DNA from: Brevibacillus sedimenti
GTDB lineage: Bacteria > Bacillota > Bacilli > Brevibacillales > Brevibacillaceae
Assembly: GCF_020923495.1 (NCBI RefSeq)
Contig: NZ_CP064048.1
Span: 3,845,001-3,909,000 of the forward strand
DNA: 64,000 bases
Direction of reading: 5' to 3'
The position numbers and the translations under genes are program-made. Below, piece after piece: positions 1 through 7,767 of the stretch. Position 1 is the first letter of the stretch. Every line of letters begins with the position of its first letter. The notes below the pieces were generated by a model that saw only the letters and a list, made by a program, of their open reading frames with translations, was not told the DNA's origin and searched no databases.

Positions 1-171
1 CTCTTCCAGGTTGGCCCCGCCCGTCCCCGACAGCAGCCGGTTGAGCGATTTGCGCAGCCGTTTGATCCGCACGGACTGCATGATGATGAGCACGAGCAGG
101 AGGAGGTTAAACGCGAGCACGGTCAACAGCAAGATTGGCGTGTCGGCCGTCAATGATAGGAGTGGTTCCAT
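1..171 (-). CDS. DUF4446 family protein, N-terminal part (cut by window edge)
   Basis: This is the first 57 codons of a minus-strand gene that runs off the left edge. It starts with ATG at 171 behind a GAAAGGAAG ribosome binding site. The N-terminus has one hydrophobic segment at about residues 12-30, followed by a basic stretch and then LSGTGGANLEE. A single membrane anchor followed by a (G/R)TGGxNLEE motif is typical of DUF4446 proteins, which are small membrane-anchored proteins of unknown function often found near parB in Bacillales. The C-terminal two thirds lie outside the window, so the family call rests on the N-terminus only. Confidence 0.6.
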   Translation of the reverse strand, partial: MEPLLSLTADTPILLLTVLAFNLLLLVLIIMQSVRIKRLRKSLNRLLSGTGGANLEE

Positions 172-247
172 GCGATGTTTTCTTCCTTTCTGGTGGTGCG
201 TAAATGCCAAAATCCTCTACTATTGTACCTCCGTCCGGTCGGGCAAT

Positions 248-901
248 TCAAATGGAATCATGCAAATATCGGCAATCGTCTGCAAACAAACAGGCCGAAC
301 AGCGGGGAAGGCGCTTTGCGCAAATCGCCTTGCCGTGCTCCACGATCAAACCGTGCAGCCGGCGCAGATCTTCCGCCTCCGTCAGCTCCGCCAGAATGGC
401 CCGCCGCACCTGTTCGTAGGAAAGCACTTCGCCGGTGAGCCGCTGCCACAATCGACGGGTATAGGCGTCCCCGGAAATGGTCGGCCGGGTCAATGCGTAG
501 GCCAGGATCGTGTCCGCCGTCTCCGGCCCGATTCCTTTCAGGAGCAGAAGCTGTCGGCGCAGCTCGTCCGTGCTGTCTGTCAACCGGCGAAGCCTGTCCA
601 CTCCGCCATGCTCCACGACCCACCCGGCCAGCCGCAGCAGCGCAGCGCTTTTCGCCCGCTGAAATCCGGCCGGACGAATCACCTCCGCCAGTCGTTCGGC
701 CGTCTCGCCAGCCAGTGCCGCCGGTTCAAGCAATCCCGCCTCTTCCAGTCTGTCAAGCGCTTTGCTTGCATTGATCCAGGTCGTATTCTGCACCAGTACG
801 CTCCCCGCCATGCGGGCGAACGGCTCGGTCACCCCCCACCACTCATCCACGGTAAACGACGGGAATGTCCGCTCCAACGTGTGGTATATGCGCTTCCACA
901 T
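248..901 (-). CDS. Endonuclease III-like HhH-GPD DNA glycosylase
   Basis: This 217-residue protein belongs to the HhH-GPD base-excision repair superfamily. The helix-hairpin-helix reads LKGIGPETADTILAYAL, followed by the conserved catalytic Asp in ISGDAYTRRL. The C-terminus has a C-x6-C-x2-C-x5-C set (CAKRLPRCSACLFADDC) that fits a [4Fe-4S] cluster. At the position where E. coli Nth has its catalytic Lys (GRKTAN), this protein has Glu (GPETAD), as in MagIII-type alkylation glycosylases. It is therefore more likely a monofunctional glycosylase than a true Nth. The start at 901 was chosen over upstream in-frame ATGs because GGGAGGG lies 8 bases before it. Confidence 0.8.
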   Translation of the reverse strand: MWKRIYHTLERTFPSFTVDEWWGVTEPFARMAGSVLVQNTTWINASKALDRLEEAGLLEPAALAGETAERLAEVIRPAGFQRAKSAALLRLAGWVVEHGGVDRLRRLTDSTDELRRQLLLLKGIGPETADTILAYALTRPTISGDAYTRRLWQRLTGEVLSYEQVRRAILAELTEAEDLRRLHGLIVEHGKAICAKRLPRCSACLFADDCRYLHDSI

Positions 902-991
902 GCGCTCATCCCTCCCGCAGACGCGTTTCCCTTTCATTGTAGCAGATACACCGCGAGCAAAAAGACGCCTTCCGCGCCCCATTCCGAGACC

Positions 992-1032
992 AAAAAAAGC
1001 GACACCTACCATGACGAGATGTCGCTTTTTTT
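992..1032. terminator. Bidirectional intrinsic terminator
   Basis: An AAAAAAGCGACA / TGTCGCTTTTTT stem has T or A runs on both sides. It lies between the end of the small gene at 1088-1306 and the glycosylase gene, so it can stop minus-strand transcription. Confidence 0.7.
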
Positions 1033-1087
1033 ATTCTCTATGCACATGTTCGAGACTCATCTTCCTGTACGTTCCTCCAGTCGTTCG

Positions 1088-1306
1088 TTACGCTTCCAGC
1101 AGCAGCATTTCACGGCTGAGCTGCTTTAACCGTTCGGTTGATTTGCGAATTTGCACCTTGTCATTCTCCTGCAGCGCATCGTACAGCGTGGCCAGTTCGT
1201 AGTCCAGTTCCAGGCGCAGGACGGGTATGCGTTCTTCGGCGTCGCGTCGTTTCAGAGCGGCAATCACCTGATCCATGGTTACATTGCAAGCCTTTTCGTG
1301 GATCAT
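1088..1306 (-). CDS. Small conserved-type hypothetical protein (72 aa)
   Basis: This short ORF has a good AAAGGAG ribosome binding site about 11 bases before ATG at 1306, and a terminator follows it. The product is charged and predicted to be mostly helical (VIAALKRRDAEERIP..., then LKQLSREMLLLEA), with no signal peptide or membrane segment. I do not recognise the family. A coding call is supported by the ribosome binding site, the terminator and the lack of a better gene on either strand. An internal ATG at residue 11 (MDQVIAALK) is a possible alternative start. Confidence 0.55.
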   Translation of the reverse strand: MIHEKACNVTMDQVIAALKRRDAEERIPVLRLELDYELATLYDALQENDKVQIRKSTERLKQLSREMLLLEA

Positions 1307-1775
1307 TGTTTTCTCAGCTCCTTTTGTTTCGACTGTTCTGACGGCCTCTTCCTGCCGAATGCGCTTTACCGACGAGGTGCCGGTACGTTCATTCGGCCAT
1401 GCCGTCGGGGGTGTTCGCGCGGAAAAGAAACTGCCTGTAGGACTCCCTTCACGAGACGCTGCTCCCGCTTTCGAGTGTGTGCGGCATCGCGTGCCGGTGG
1501 TCCGGCCAAGCCAACCTGCCAGCTCCCCAAACTCCAGATTCCTTGTCGTAGTTCATCCACCCCCATTCACAGAATACTCAGACAATGTTGCTGCAGACGG
1601 GAGCGAGTGGTATATCATATTATTCTGCGGCTTGGATTGCTATTCATTTCCCGACATGTATTTTTTTCCGGCTTGTTATGTTATCATATGGGGGATTACA
1701 AGCTCCCTTGACGGGGACGCCTGCCCGTTTCTCGCGGGCAACTTGCGAGACAGTCTGAAGCGAGGTGTCCGTTTC
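1307..1775. other. Intergenic region between divergent genes
   Basis: I see no convincing gene in this stretch. A weak sigma-A-like promoter for yktB may be TTGTTA at 1673-1678 with TACAAG after an 18-base spacer. A short GCCCG/CGGGC hairpin lies near 1723-1740 without a T run. A 35-codon ORF on the minus strand (1449-1556) is too weak to call. Confidence 0.4.
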
Positions 1776-2426
1776 ATGAAAACGTTTTCAGGTTTTCGTC
1801 AGGAAGACTTTGACGTATTTGCCATTGACGGCTTGGATAACCGGATGGAGGCGATCAAAACCGTCATCCGCCCGAAACTGGAGGCGCTCGGCCATCATTT
1901 CGCCCCGACGCTCTCCACGGCGTGCGGCAGCGAAATGTTTTACCATGTGGCCAAACACGCCCGCCGGACCGTCAATCCGCCAAACGATACATGGGTGGCC
2001 TGGGCTCCCGACAAGCGCGGGTATAAAAAGCACCCGCATTTTCAGGTGGGGCTGTGGGGCACGCACCTGTTTGTCTGGTACGCCGTCATCTACGAATCGC
2101 CCGTAAAAGCAGAGATCAGTCAATCGATGAAGCGGCATCTGGATGAGATCCTGGAGATCGTCCCCGATGATTTCCGCTGGTCCCCCGACCACACCCAGCC
2201 GGACAGCACCCCGCAGGCTGAATTGGGACGGGAGGGCATCCTCAAGCTGGTGGACAGGCTGGCTGCCGTGAAAAAAGCGGAGATTCTCTGCGGCATTACC
2301 ATCGACCGGCACGATCCGGTGCTGGCCGACGGCGACAAGCTGCTGCAGCGAATGGACGATACATTTGCCGTGCTGACCAGGCTGTACAACCTGTGCAGGT
2401 CCGGTTCGCTGGCTGCTTCTCGCTAA
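1776..2426 (+). CDS. yktB: YktB-type UPF0637/DUF1054 family protein
   Basis: This 216-residue cytosolic protein starts MKTFSGFRQEDFDVF and contains GLWGTHLFVWYAVIYESP and KKAEILCGITIDR. These are features of the UPF0637 (DUF1054) family, whose B. subtilis member is YktB. The fold is known from structural genomics but the function is not. The start at 1776 is preceded only by a modest purine stretch (GAAGCGAGG). A longer in-frame ORF extends upstream to 1275, but its extra residues are low-complexity and do not look like the family. It is a single gene, followed by its own terminator. Confidence 0.85.
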   Translation: MKTFSGFRQEDFDVFAIDGLDNRMEAIKTVIRPKLEALGHHFAPTLSTACGSEMFYHVAKHARRTVNPPNDTWVAWAPDKRGYKKHPHFQVGLWGTHLFVWYAVIYESPVKAEISQSMKRHLDEILEIVPDDFRWSPDHTQPDSTPQAELGREGILKLVDRLAAVKKAEILCGITIDRHDPVLADGDKLLQRMDDTFAVLTRLYNLCRSGSLAASR

Positions 2427-2445
2427 AGGTAGTGAGAATATATGC

Positions 2446-2497
2446 AAAAGAACAGGTCCGCTTTCTATCGAAAATGAGGCGTGCCTGTTCTTTTTTC
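2446..2497 (+). terminator. Intrinsic terminator after yktB
   Basis: An AAAAGAACAGG / CCTGTTCTTTTTT stem lies 20 bases after the yktB stop. The symmetric A/T runs make it usable from both sides, so it may also serve the convergent YrpB-like gene. Confidence 0.8.
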
Positions 2498-2541
2498 ATT
2501 GTCTCGCGTACCGGACGAGAGATGGGAATAAGCGGTATCGG

Positions 2542-3510
2542 CTATTCCCGCTCGACACTGGCGCGCAGCGCAGCAAGTCTTTCCTCCACCTCCCGGAACA
2601 TCCGCTCGAAGAGTTCCTGCACGGTCGGCACATCGTGGATCAAGCCGATCACCTGCCCGGCCCAGCCAAAGCCTTCCTCAGCGTTCCCCTCGTAGATGAA
2701 GGTACGATTGCGCTCGCCGCTGATGTAGGGCTTCAAGCGTTCGTAGTCAGCGCCTTCCTGCTCCAGCTGCAGGATTCGGTCGGAGCCAGGGGTGCGCACG
2801 ACGCGAGCGGGTGTGCCAAGCGTTCGCTTGATGACGGCCGTATCGTGCTCTGTGCCTTTTAACAGTGCGTCCTTATAGGCAGGATGGGCGTGCACGCATT
2901 CCTGCGTGGCGATGAATCGGGTGCCCATCTCCACGCCGTCCGCTCCCAACGCCATCGCCGCGAGCAGACCGCGACCGTCACCAATGCCGCCGCTGGCCAG
3001 GACGGGAATTTTCACCGAATCCACGACGCGGGGAATGAGCACAAACGTCCCGATGTCGTCACGCCCCAAATGGCCGCCGCCCTCCTGACCCACAGCCATA
3101 ACTGCATCGGCACCGATCGCTTCCGCCTTTTGCGCCTGCCGCACGGAGGCGACGAGCACCAGCTTTTTCACGTCATGGCCGTCGGTTCGTCGAATCAGCG
3201 GTTCCGGATTGCCGCCGGTGATTGATATGACCTTGACGCCCTCCTCCAGCGCGACCTCCAGCATGTGTTCGTACGGACGACCGTGCTGGCCGATGGCAAA
3301 ATTGACGCCGAACGGCTTGTCTGTCAGCGCTCGTACCTTGTGAATCTGTTCGCGCAGGGCCTCGGGTGACGGCAGGGACATTGCCGTGATCTGCCCCAGA
3401 CCGCCGGCATTGGAGACGGCTGCAGCCAGCTCGGCGTAGGCCAGGTACGCCAATCCCCCCTGGACGATGGGATAGCGGATGTGAAGCAGTTCCGTTACTC
3501 TCGTTTTCAT
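2542..3510 (-). CDS. YrpB-like NAD(P)H-dependent flavin oxidoreductase / nitronate monooxygenase
   Basis: This 322-residue TIM-barrel FMN enzyme belongs to the nitronate monooxygenase / FabK-like family. Visible landmarks are IRYPIVQGGLAYLAYAELAAAV at the N-terminus, FGVNFAIGQ, GADAVMAVGQEGGGHLG, and the phosphate-binding PVLASGGIGDGRGL followed by GADGVEMGTRF. Without its neighbours FabK cannot be excluded, but the absence of fab genes nearby favours a YrpB-type oxidoreductase. The start at 3510 is backed by GAGGTGAAGAGG. A much longer minus-strand reading frame (to 5319) runs antisense through speA and is not real. The gene is divergent from speA. Confidence 0.8.
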   Translation of the reverse strand: MKTRVTELLHIRYPIVQGGLAYLAYAELAAAVSNAGGLGQITAMSLPSPEALREQIHKVRALTDKPFGVNFAIGQHGRPYEHMLEVALEEGVKVISITGGNPEPLIRRTDGHDVKKLVLVASVRQAQKAEAIGADAVMAVGQEGGGHLGRDDIGTFVLIPRVVDSVKIPVLASGGIGDGRGLLAAMALGADGVEMGTRFIATQECVHAHPAYKDALLKGTEHDTAVIKRTLGTPARVVRTPGSDRILQLEQEGADYERLKPYISGERNRTFIYEGNAEEGFGWAGQVIGLIHDVPTVQELFERMFREVEERLAALRASVERE

Positions 3511-3593
3511 CCTCTTCACCTCGCTTATCACAAAACTTCTCGGTGCAGGGGCAAAACTCCTGCCTGTAAACGCATACATGAATAAAAATCCGC

Positions 3594-3621
3594 TTGCTTT
3601 CCCGATGCTTTTTGCTATACT
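3594..3621 (+). promoter_or_regulatory. Sigma-A-type promoter of speA
   Basis: TTGCTT at 3594-3599, a 16-base spacer, then TATACT at 3616-3621. It sits 70 bases before the speA start, in the divergent intergenic region. Confidence 0.6.
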
Positions 3622-3690
3622 CAACTTTGTTTGTTTCGTTGCATCCATCATTTTCGCATATTCATCTTTCTGGTAAAGCGAGGCGATCGT

Positions 3691-5163
3691 ATGAGTCAAA
3701 TGAAAACTCCTCTGTTCAGCGGGTTGGTGGAGCACGCCCGAAAAAATCCCATCCAGTTTCACATTCCGGGTCACAAGAAGGGCATGGGCATGCACCCGGC
3801 ATTCCGCGAGTTTATCGGGGAGAATGCGCTCTCGATTGACCTCATCAACATTGCTCCTCTGGACGATCTGCATCATCCCAAGGCGATGATCAAAGAGGCT
3901 CAGGAATTGGCCGCCGAAGCGTTCGGCGCTGATCATACATTCTTTTCCGTACAAGGGACAAGCGGTGCGATCATGGCGATGATCATGGCCACCTGCAAAC
4001 CCGGTGACAAGATCATCGTGCCGCGCAACGTGCATAAATCCGTCATGTCGGCGGTTATTTTTGCCGGAGCCGTTCCGGTATTCATTCACCCGGCCATGGA
4101 CGAACGCCTGGGGATTTCCCACGGGATTACGGTCAAGGCCGTGCAAAAAGCGCTGCAGACCCATCCGGACGCGGCCGCTCTGCTGGTGATCAATCCCACC
4201 TATTACGGCATCGCCGGGGATCTGCGGGAAATTGTGCGCATCGCCCACCAATACGGCATTCCCGTACTCGTGGACGAGGCCCATGGCGTGCACATCCATT
4301 TTCATGAGGACCTGCCCATTTCCGCGATGCAGGCGGGGGCGGACATGGCGGCCACCAGCGTACACAAGCTGGGCGGGTCGCTCACCCAGACCTCGATTCT
4401 CAACGTGCGGGAAGGACTCGTGGACATCGACCGGGTGAAAACGGTGATGAGCATGCTGACCACCACTTCCACATCGTACATTTTGCTGGCGTCGCTGGAC
4501 ATGGCCCGGCAGCATCTGGTCCTGAACGGACGGGCGATGATGGACGAAGCGATTCGGCTCGCCGACAAGGCGCGGAAGATGATCAACGAGATTCCCCGCA
4601 TCTACTGCATCGGCCGGGAAATACTCGGCAAACCGGCGACGTATGCAATGGACCCGACGAAGCTCCTGATCCACGTGCGGGATCTTGGCATCACCGGCTG
4701 GGAAGTGGAAAACTGGCTGCGGGACAAGTACAACATCGAAGTGGAATTGAGCGACCTGTACAACGTGCTCTGTCTCATCACCCCCGGCGACACGGACGAG
4801 ACGATTGAGGTACTCGTCAACGCTCTGCGCGAGCTGGCAGTGGAATTTGCCCATGTGCAGGCGGAGGAAAAGCCGGCAATTGTCCTGCCGAGAATCCCCG
4901 TGCTGTCCATGACGCCGCGCGACGCGTTTTACGCGGAGACGGAGGTCATTCCGCTGGCGGAAGCGGAGGGCCGCGTCATTACCGAATTCATCATGGTCTA
5001 CCCGCCGGGCATCCCGATTTTTCTCCCCGGCGAAGTGATTACGGCCGACAACATCGCCTACATTCAGGAAAACATTCGCGTCGGTCTCCCGGTACAGGGG
5101 CCGGAAGACGAGACGCTTCGGACCGTCAAGGTGGTCAAACAGCAGGCCGCCATCTCCGGCTAA
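3691..5163 (+). CDS. speA: Arginine decarboxylase (Orn/Lys/Arg decarboxylase family)
   Basis: This 490-residue PLP enzyme probably converts arginine to agmatine, the first step of spermidine synthesis in Bacillus. The N-terminal FHIPGHKKGMGMHP motif and the PLP lysine in TSVHKLGGSLTQ (about K226) match the Orn/Lys/Arg decarboxylase major domain, and VDEAHGVH carries the cofactor Asp. The C-terminal domain has YPPGIPIFLPGE. The length agrees with B. subtilis SpeA. Lysine decarboxylase activity cannot be excluded by eye. The start at 3691 follows AAGCGAGGCG, a weak ribosome binding site. The gene is monocistronic with its own promoter and terminator. Confidence 0.88.
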   Translation: MSQMKTPLFSGLVEHARKNPIQFHIPGHKKGMGMHPAFREFIGENALSIDLINIAPLDDLHHPKAMIKEAQELAAEAFGADHTFFSVQGTSGAIMAMIMATCKPGDKIIVPRNVHKSVMSAVIFAGAVPVFIHPAMDERLGISHGITVKAVQKALQTHPDAAALLVINPTYYGIAGDLREIVRIAHQYGIPVLVDEAHGVHIHFHEDLPISAMQAGADMAATSVHKLGGSLTQTSILNVREGLVDIDRVKTVMSMLTTTSTSYILLASLDMARQHLVLNGRAMMDEAIRLADKARKMINEIPRIYCIGREILGKPATYAMDPTKLLIHVRDLGITGWEVENWLRDKYNIEVELSDLYNVLCLITPGDTDETIEVLVNALRELAVEFAHVQAEEKPAIVLPRIPVLSMTPRDAFYAETEVIPLAEAEGRVITEFIMVYPPGIPIFLPGEVITADNIAYIQENIRVGLPVQGPEDETLRTVKVVKQQAAISG

Positions 5164-5173
5164 AGACAGTGAC

Positions 5174-5208
5174 AGCCGCTGCCTCATCTCGAGTGCAGCG
5201 GCTTTTTT
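5174..5208 (+). terminator. Intrinsic terminator of speA
   Basis: AGCCGCTGC / GCAGCGGCT stem followed by TTTTTT, 10 bases after the stop codon. Confidence 0.85.
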
Positions 5209-5217
5209 GATAATCAT

Positions 5218-5266
5218 AAACAGGCAGGCCAGGAGGGAACCACGCCCTCGCAGCCTGCCTGTTTTG
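5218..5266 (-). terminator. Terminator of the beta-propeller gene
   Basis: AAACAGGCAGG / CCTGCCTGTTT stem with a GC-rich loop, just after the minus-strand stop at 5276. It is symmetric and may also back up the speA terminator. Confidence 0.65.
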
Positions 5267-5275
5267 TCTGAAAAA

Positions 5276-7372
5276 TTATTTGTACACGCGGATGACAACG
5301 TTGTCCAGACCGGATTCATACACCAAGTCTAAAAACAGATCGGCGTCACTCAGCGCATCCAGGAAGTTCAGGGACACTTCGTTCTTTGTGCCGACAAAGA
5401 AGACGAAATAGATGTCTTCATAGTCGTTCTCGTCAATAATGTCGAAGAACGAGTCGTCCTCCAGCACTTTGAGGAAATTGTAATCCCGGTAATCGCCCGA
5501 CGGTTCATCGTCGTCGTCATCGTCCCGCGGGTCTGTGACTGCGAGCGTGTACACGGCCGGATTGCCGTCGCGGTTATCGATCCACACCACGCGGTTGCCG
5601 CTCAGGCGAACCTCATCCATTTCCGCATCATCGGACCAGTAGTACCTGCTGTACGATTCGTCTTCAATGTCGTACAACTCGTAGCTGAAGTCTTTACTGC
5701 GCGAACCGCGCTTTTCCTTGAACAGGACCAGGTTGCGGGACGCCTGCGGTTCGATCTGATCCCCGTCCGTCCAACGCGTGAGCACATCGGTACGGTCCCG
5801 GCGAATGTCGTAATAGTACAGATCGTACGATTTGGTTTTGGATGAATATTCACTCCACACCACGACGTTGTCGCCCACGCTGGCCCCGGTAATGTCAGCA
5901 TTGGTGCGCACTTCCGTCTCGTCCTCATCGTCCAGGTCGTACAGGTAAATGCTGTCTTTTCCGGAGCGTTCCGTTACCCACAGCACGTAGTTGCCGTAAA
6001 TGTCAACAGCCTTGGGGTTGCTCACCCTTGCAATATCCTCGGTTTTCTCCGTGGACAAGTCGGTTACGTACAGATCGCGGTCATCGTCGATCCACGCCAG
6101 CTTGCTGCCGTCCAGTTCGTACAGCGTGTCGGAAGGTTCGTCCTTGCTGCTCGTCACCCTCTTCTGGGTACCGCGGCGAATGTCGTACGCGATCAACGCT
6201 TCGTCCTCAGCGTCATACCAGACGACATAACGGTCGCTGACCAGGGGACGGCGCGGCTCCGAACCGGATTTGCTGATCACGGAACTGGTCTGCGTTTTTA
6301 GATCGTGCAGAACCACCGAAGATGCTTTCTTGTTTTCATTGAGGTAGACCACATAGCGGTCATCGCCGTCCGGTTGGCTCGGTTCTCCGGACAAGCCGCC
6401 GATTGGGACCAACTCTTCTTCGTCCAAGTCGTACAGATAGAGATGCACCTTCTTGTCGCCGTCTTGTTTCGCAAAGATCACGTAATCGCCGTAAATGCGC
6501 GGCGGCAGCTTGTCGTAGACCTCTTCGTCCAACTCCTCCGCATCGTCGTAGTCTACATCGCCGATCATCAGTGCACCCTCTTCGATATACACGTATGTAT
6601 CTCCGTACAGATGCGGGTATGCCTGCTCGTTGGAGTCGTCCGTCAGGCGCTTGTTTCGCTCGCGGCCGATCATGTAGACGTACAGGTCGTCGTATCGCTC
6701 GTCCTGGTAAATGATCTGGTCATCATAGATCGAGGGATTGGTCTGATGGCCGAGCGAGGTAACCGCTGCGCGTTCCCGTCCGCTCTTGATGTCGTAGTAG
6801 TAAATGTCGACGTTGCCGTTTCGACGGTCTTCCCACGCGACATACGAGGGGCTTACCGTCGGTTTGCTCGCCTGGCCGCTTGTGGAGATCCGGACTTCTT
6901 CCCCGGTATTGATATTGTAGAGGTAAATGTCGGATTTTCCGCCATGCTTGCCGCTCCAGGCCACGTAGTTTCCGGCCAGTTCCAGTTCCATCGCTTCTGT
7001 CGAGCCGTCCGTCAGGCGCACTTCCTTTTTCTTTGCGATGTCGTACAGGTAGACATCCGAACCGCCGTGACGGGAATCGATCCAGGACACGTACTTGCCA
7101 TCCACGCGCAGGTGGGATTTGGCAGATTGCTTGTCCCCGATTTGGCTTTCTTTATGCTCATCGAGATCATACAGAGTGATAACTTTTTCGCCCTCTGCGA
7201 TCCAGACAGCGTAATCCTTGGAAATGTCAAAACCGGCTTTGGAAATGACCGGATTGCCTGAGTCGATGCGGACTTCTTCCCCTACGTAGTACGCAAAAGC
7301 CGGAGTCCCGCTCCACAGGGTCGTGGCCAGCAGCGCCGCCGCCAACAAACCTCGGATGGGGGTTCTCTTCAT
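5276..7372 (-). CDS. Large secreted TolB-like beta-propeller protein
   Basis: This 698-residue protein starts with a Sec signal peptide (MKRTPIRGLL..., cleavage near AFA-YYVGEE). It continues with a long series of blades of the form YVxWxDxR...DIYLYDIxxGxExRxT, as in TolB/WD40-like propellers of Bacillales surface proteins. At least ten such units can be counted, enough for two propellers. A DDDDDD stretch near residue 620 leads into an acidic C-terminal domain of about 75 residues (YNFLKVLEDDSFFDIIDEN...) that I do not recognise. The start at 7372 has AAAGGAGG 10 bases upstream. Function unknown; the many Asp residues suggest calcium binding, but that is inference. Confidence 0.75.
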   Translation of the reverse strand: MKRTPIRGLLAAALLATTLWSGTPAFAYYVGEEVRIDSGNPVISKAGFDISKDYAVWIAEGEKVITLYDLDEHKESQIGDKQSAKSHLRVDGKYVSWIDSRHGGSDVYLYDIAKKKEVRLTDGSTEAMELELAGNYVAWSGKHGGKSDIYLYNINTGEEVRISTSGQASKPTVSPSYVAWEDRRNGNVDIYYYDIKSGRERAAVTSLGHQTNPSIYDDQIIYQDERYDDLYVYMIGRERNKRLTDDSNEQAYPHLYGDTYVYIEEGALMIGDVDYDDAEELDEEVYDKLPPRIYGDYVIFAKQDGDKKVHLYLYDLDEEELVPIGGLSGEPSQPDGDDRYVVYLNENKKASSVVLHDLKTQTSSVISKSGSEPRRPLVSDRYVVWYDAEDEALIAYDIRRGTQKRVTSSKDEPSDTLYELDGSKLAWIDDDRDLYVTDLSTEKTEDIARVSNPKAVDIYGNYVLWVTERSGKDSIYLYDLDDEDETEVRTNADITGASVGDNVVVWSEYSSKTKSYDLYYYDIRRDRTDVLTRWTDGDQIEPQASRNLVLFKEKRGSRSKDFSYELYDIEDESYSRYYWSDDAEMDEVRLSGNRVVWIDNRDGNPAVYTLAVTDPRDDDDDDEPSGDYRDYNFLKVLEDDSFFDIIDENDYEDIYFVFFVGTKNEVSLNFLDALSDADLFLDLVYESGLDNVVIRVYK

Positions 7373-7442
7373 TGTAACGATTCCTCCTTTTGTGACGTTT
7401 CTCCCTCTTTTACCAATTATCCGACATATGGCAATGGATGTC

Positions 7443-7475
7443 AAAAAAAATCAGGCGCTATCAACAAGCGCCTGA
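7443..7475 (-). terminator. Terminator of the SR1-like RNA
   Basis: TCAGGCGC / GCGCCTGA stem followed by eight T residues on the minus strand, 15 bases after the SR1P stop codon. Confidence 0.9.
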
Positions 7476-7490
7476 CGAACTATTTGCATG

Positions 7491-7616
7491 TTACTCCTGT
7501 TCCTGTTTTTCACTGGGGCAGCAGTCGCAGTTGCAGATCCCGTACAGCGTTTTCACCTGGTTGCTTTCAAAATGCTCGATAATCGTCCCACAACTCTGAC
7601 AAACAATCGTACCCAT
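7491..7616 (-). CDS. sr1P: SR1P, GapA-binding peptide
   Basis: This 41-residue peptide starts MGTIVCQSCGTIIEHFES and ends with a cysteine cluster (YGICNCDCCP). It follows the pattern of B. subtilis SR1P: an identical MGTIVCQ start, then ...F...V.TLYG.C..C.C. SR1P binds GapA and, in B. subtilis, supports the interaction of GapA with RNase J1. Four to six cysteines suggest a metal site. ATG at 7616 follows GGAGGG with a spacing of 8. The gene is preceded by two CcpN-like operators and ends in a terminator, as expected for a transcript expressed under gluconeogenic conditions. Confidence 0.9.
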   Translation of the reverse strand: MGTIVCQSCGTIIEHFESNQVKTLYGICNCDCCPSEKQEQE

Positions 7617-7692
7617 ATTCGAAATCCCTCCGCGTTCGTACTGCCTAAGCGCAGATCAGCCAAAAGTGACATCAAAATGTGATGGTACTTTT

Positions 7693-7763
7693 ATATTAAT
7701 ATGACATACTAATGAGAGTCAATACGAAAAACACACACAATATCGCCAATTTAGTATGTCACA
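7693..7763 (-). promoter_or_regulatory. sr1 promoter with two CcpN-type operators
   Basis: On the minus strand TTGACT (7717-7722) and TAATAT (7693-7698) are 18 bases apart. Two 11-mers, TATGTCATATT (7698-7708, inside the promoter spacer) and TGTGACATACT (7753-7763, upstream of -35), both fit the B. subtilis CcpN consensus TRTGHYATAYW at all 11 positions as I recall it. CcpN represses sr1, gapB and pckA during glycolysis. The operator placement over the spacer fits repression. Confidence 0.75.
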
Positions 7764-7767
7764 TTTA

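Larger units (their letters stand above)
7443..7686 (-). ncRNA. sr1: SR1-like dual-function regulatory RNA
   Basis: Between a CcpN-type promoter and a strong terminator lies a transcript of about 240 nt that encodes SR1P. In B. subtilis, SR1 (205 nt) is a dual-function RNA: it base-pairs with ahrC mRNA, an arginine-catabolism activator, and its peptide binds glyceraldehyde-3-phosphate dehydrogenase GapA. The size, the position of the peptide ORF and the operators agree with SR1. The transcription start (about 7686) is estimated from the -10 box. Base-pairing to an ahrC homologue cannot be judged from this window. Confidence 0.7.

Noticed and set aside
11..1129. 372-codon plus-strand ORF
   Set aside because: Antisense shadow of the glycosylase and DUF4446 genes; no family pattern and no ribosome binding site.
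1449..1556. 35-codon minus-strand ORF starting MNYDKESGVW with a G-rich stretch before it
   Set aside because: Too short, no terminator or recognised homologue; coding not supported.
2542..5319. 925-codon minus-strand ORF
   Set aside because: Only its last 322 codons (from ATG 3510) encode the YrpB-like protein; the rest is antisense to the clear speA gene.
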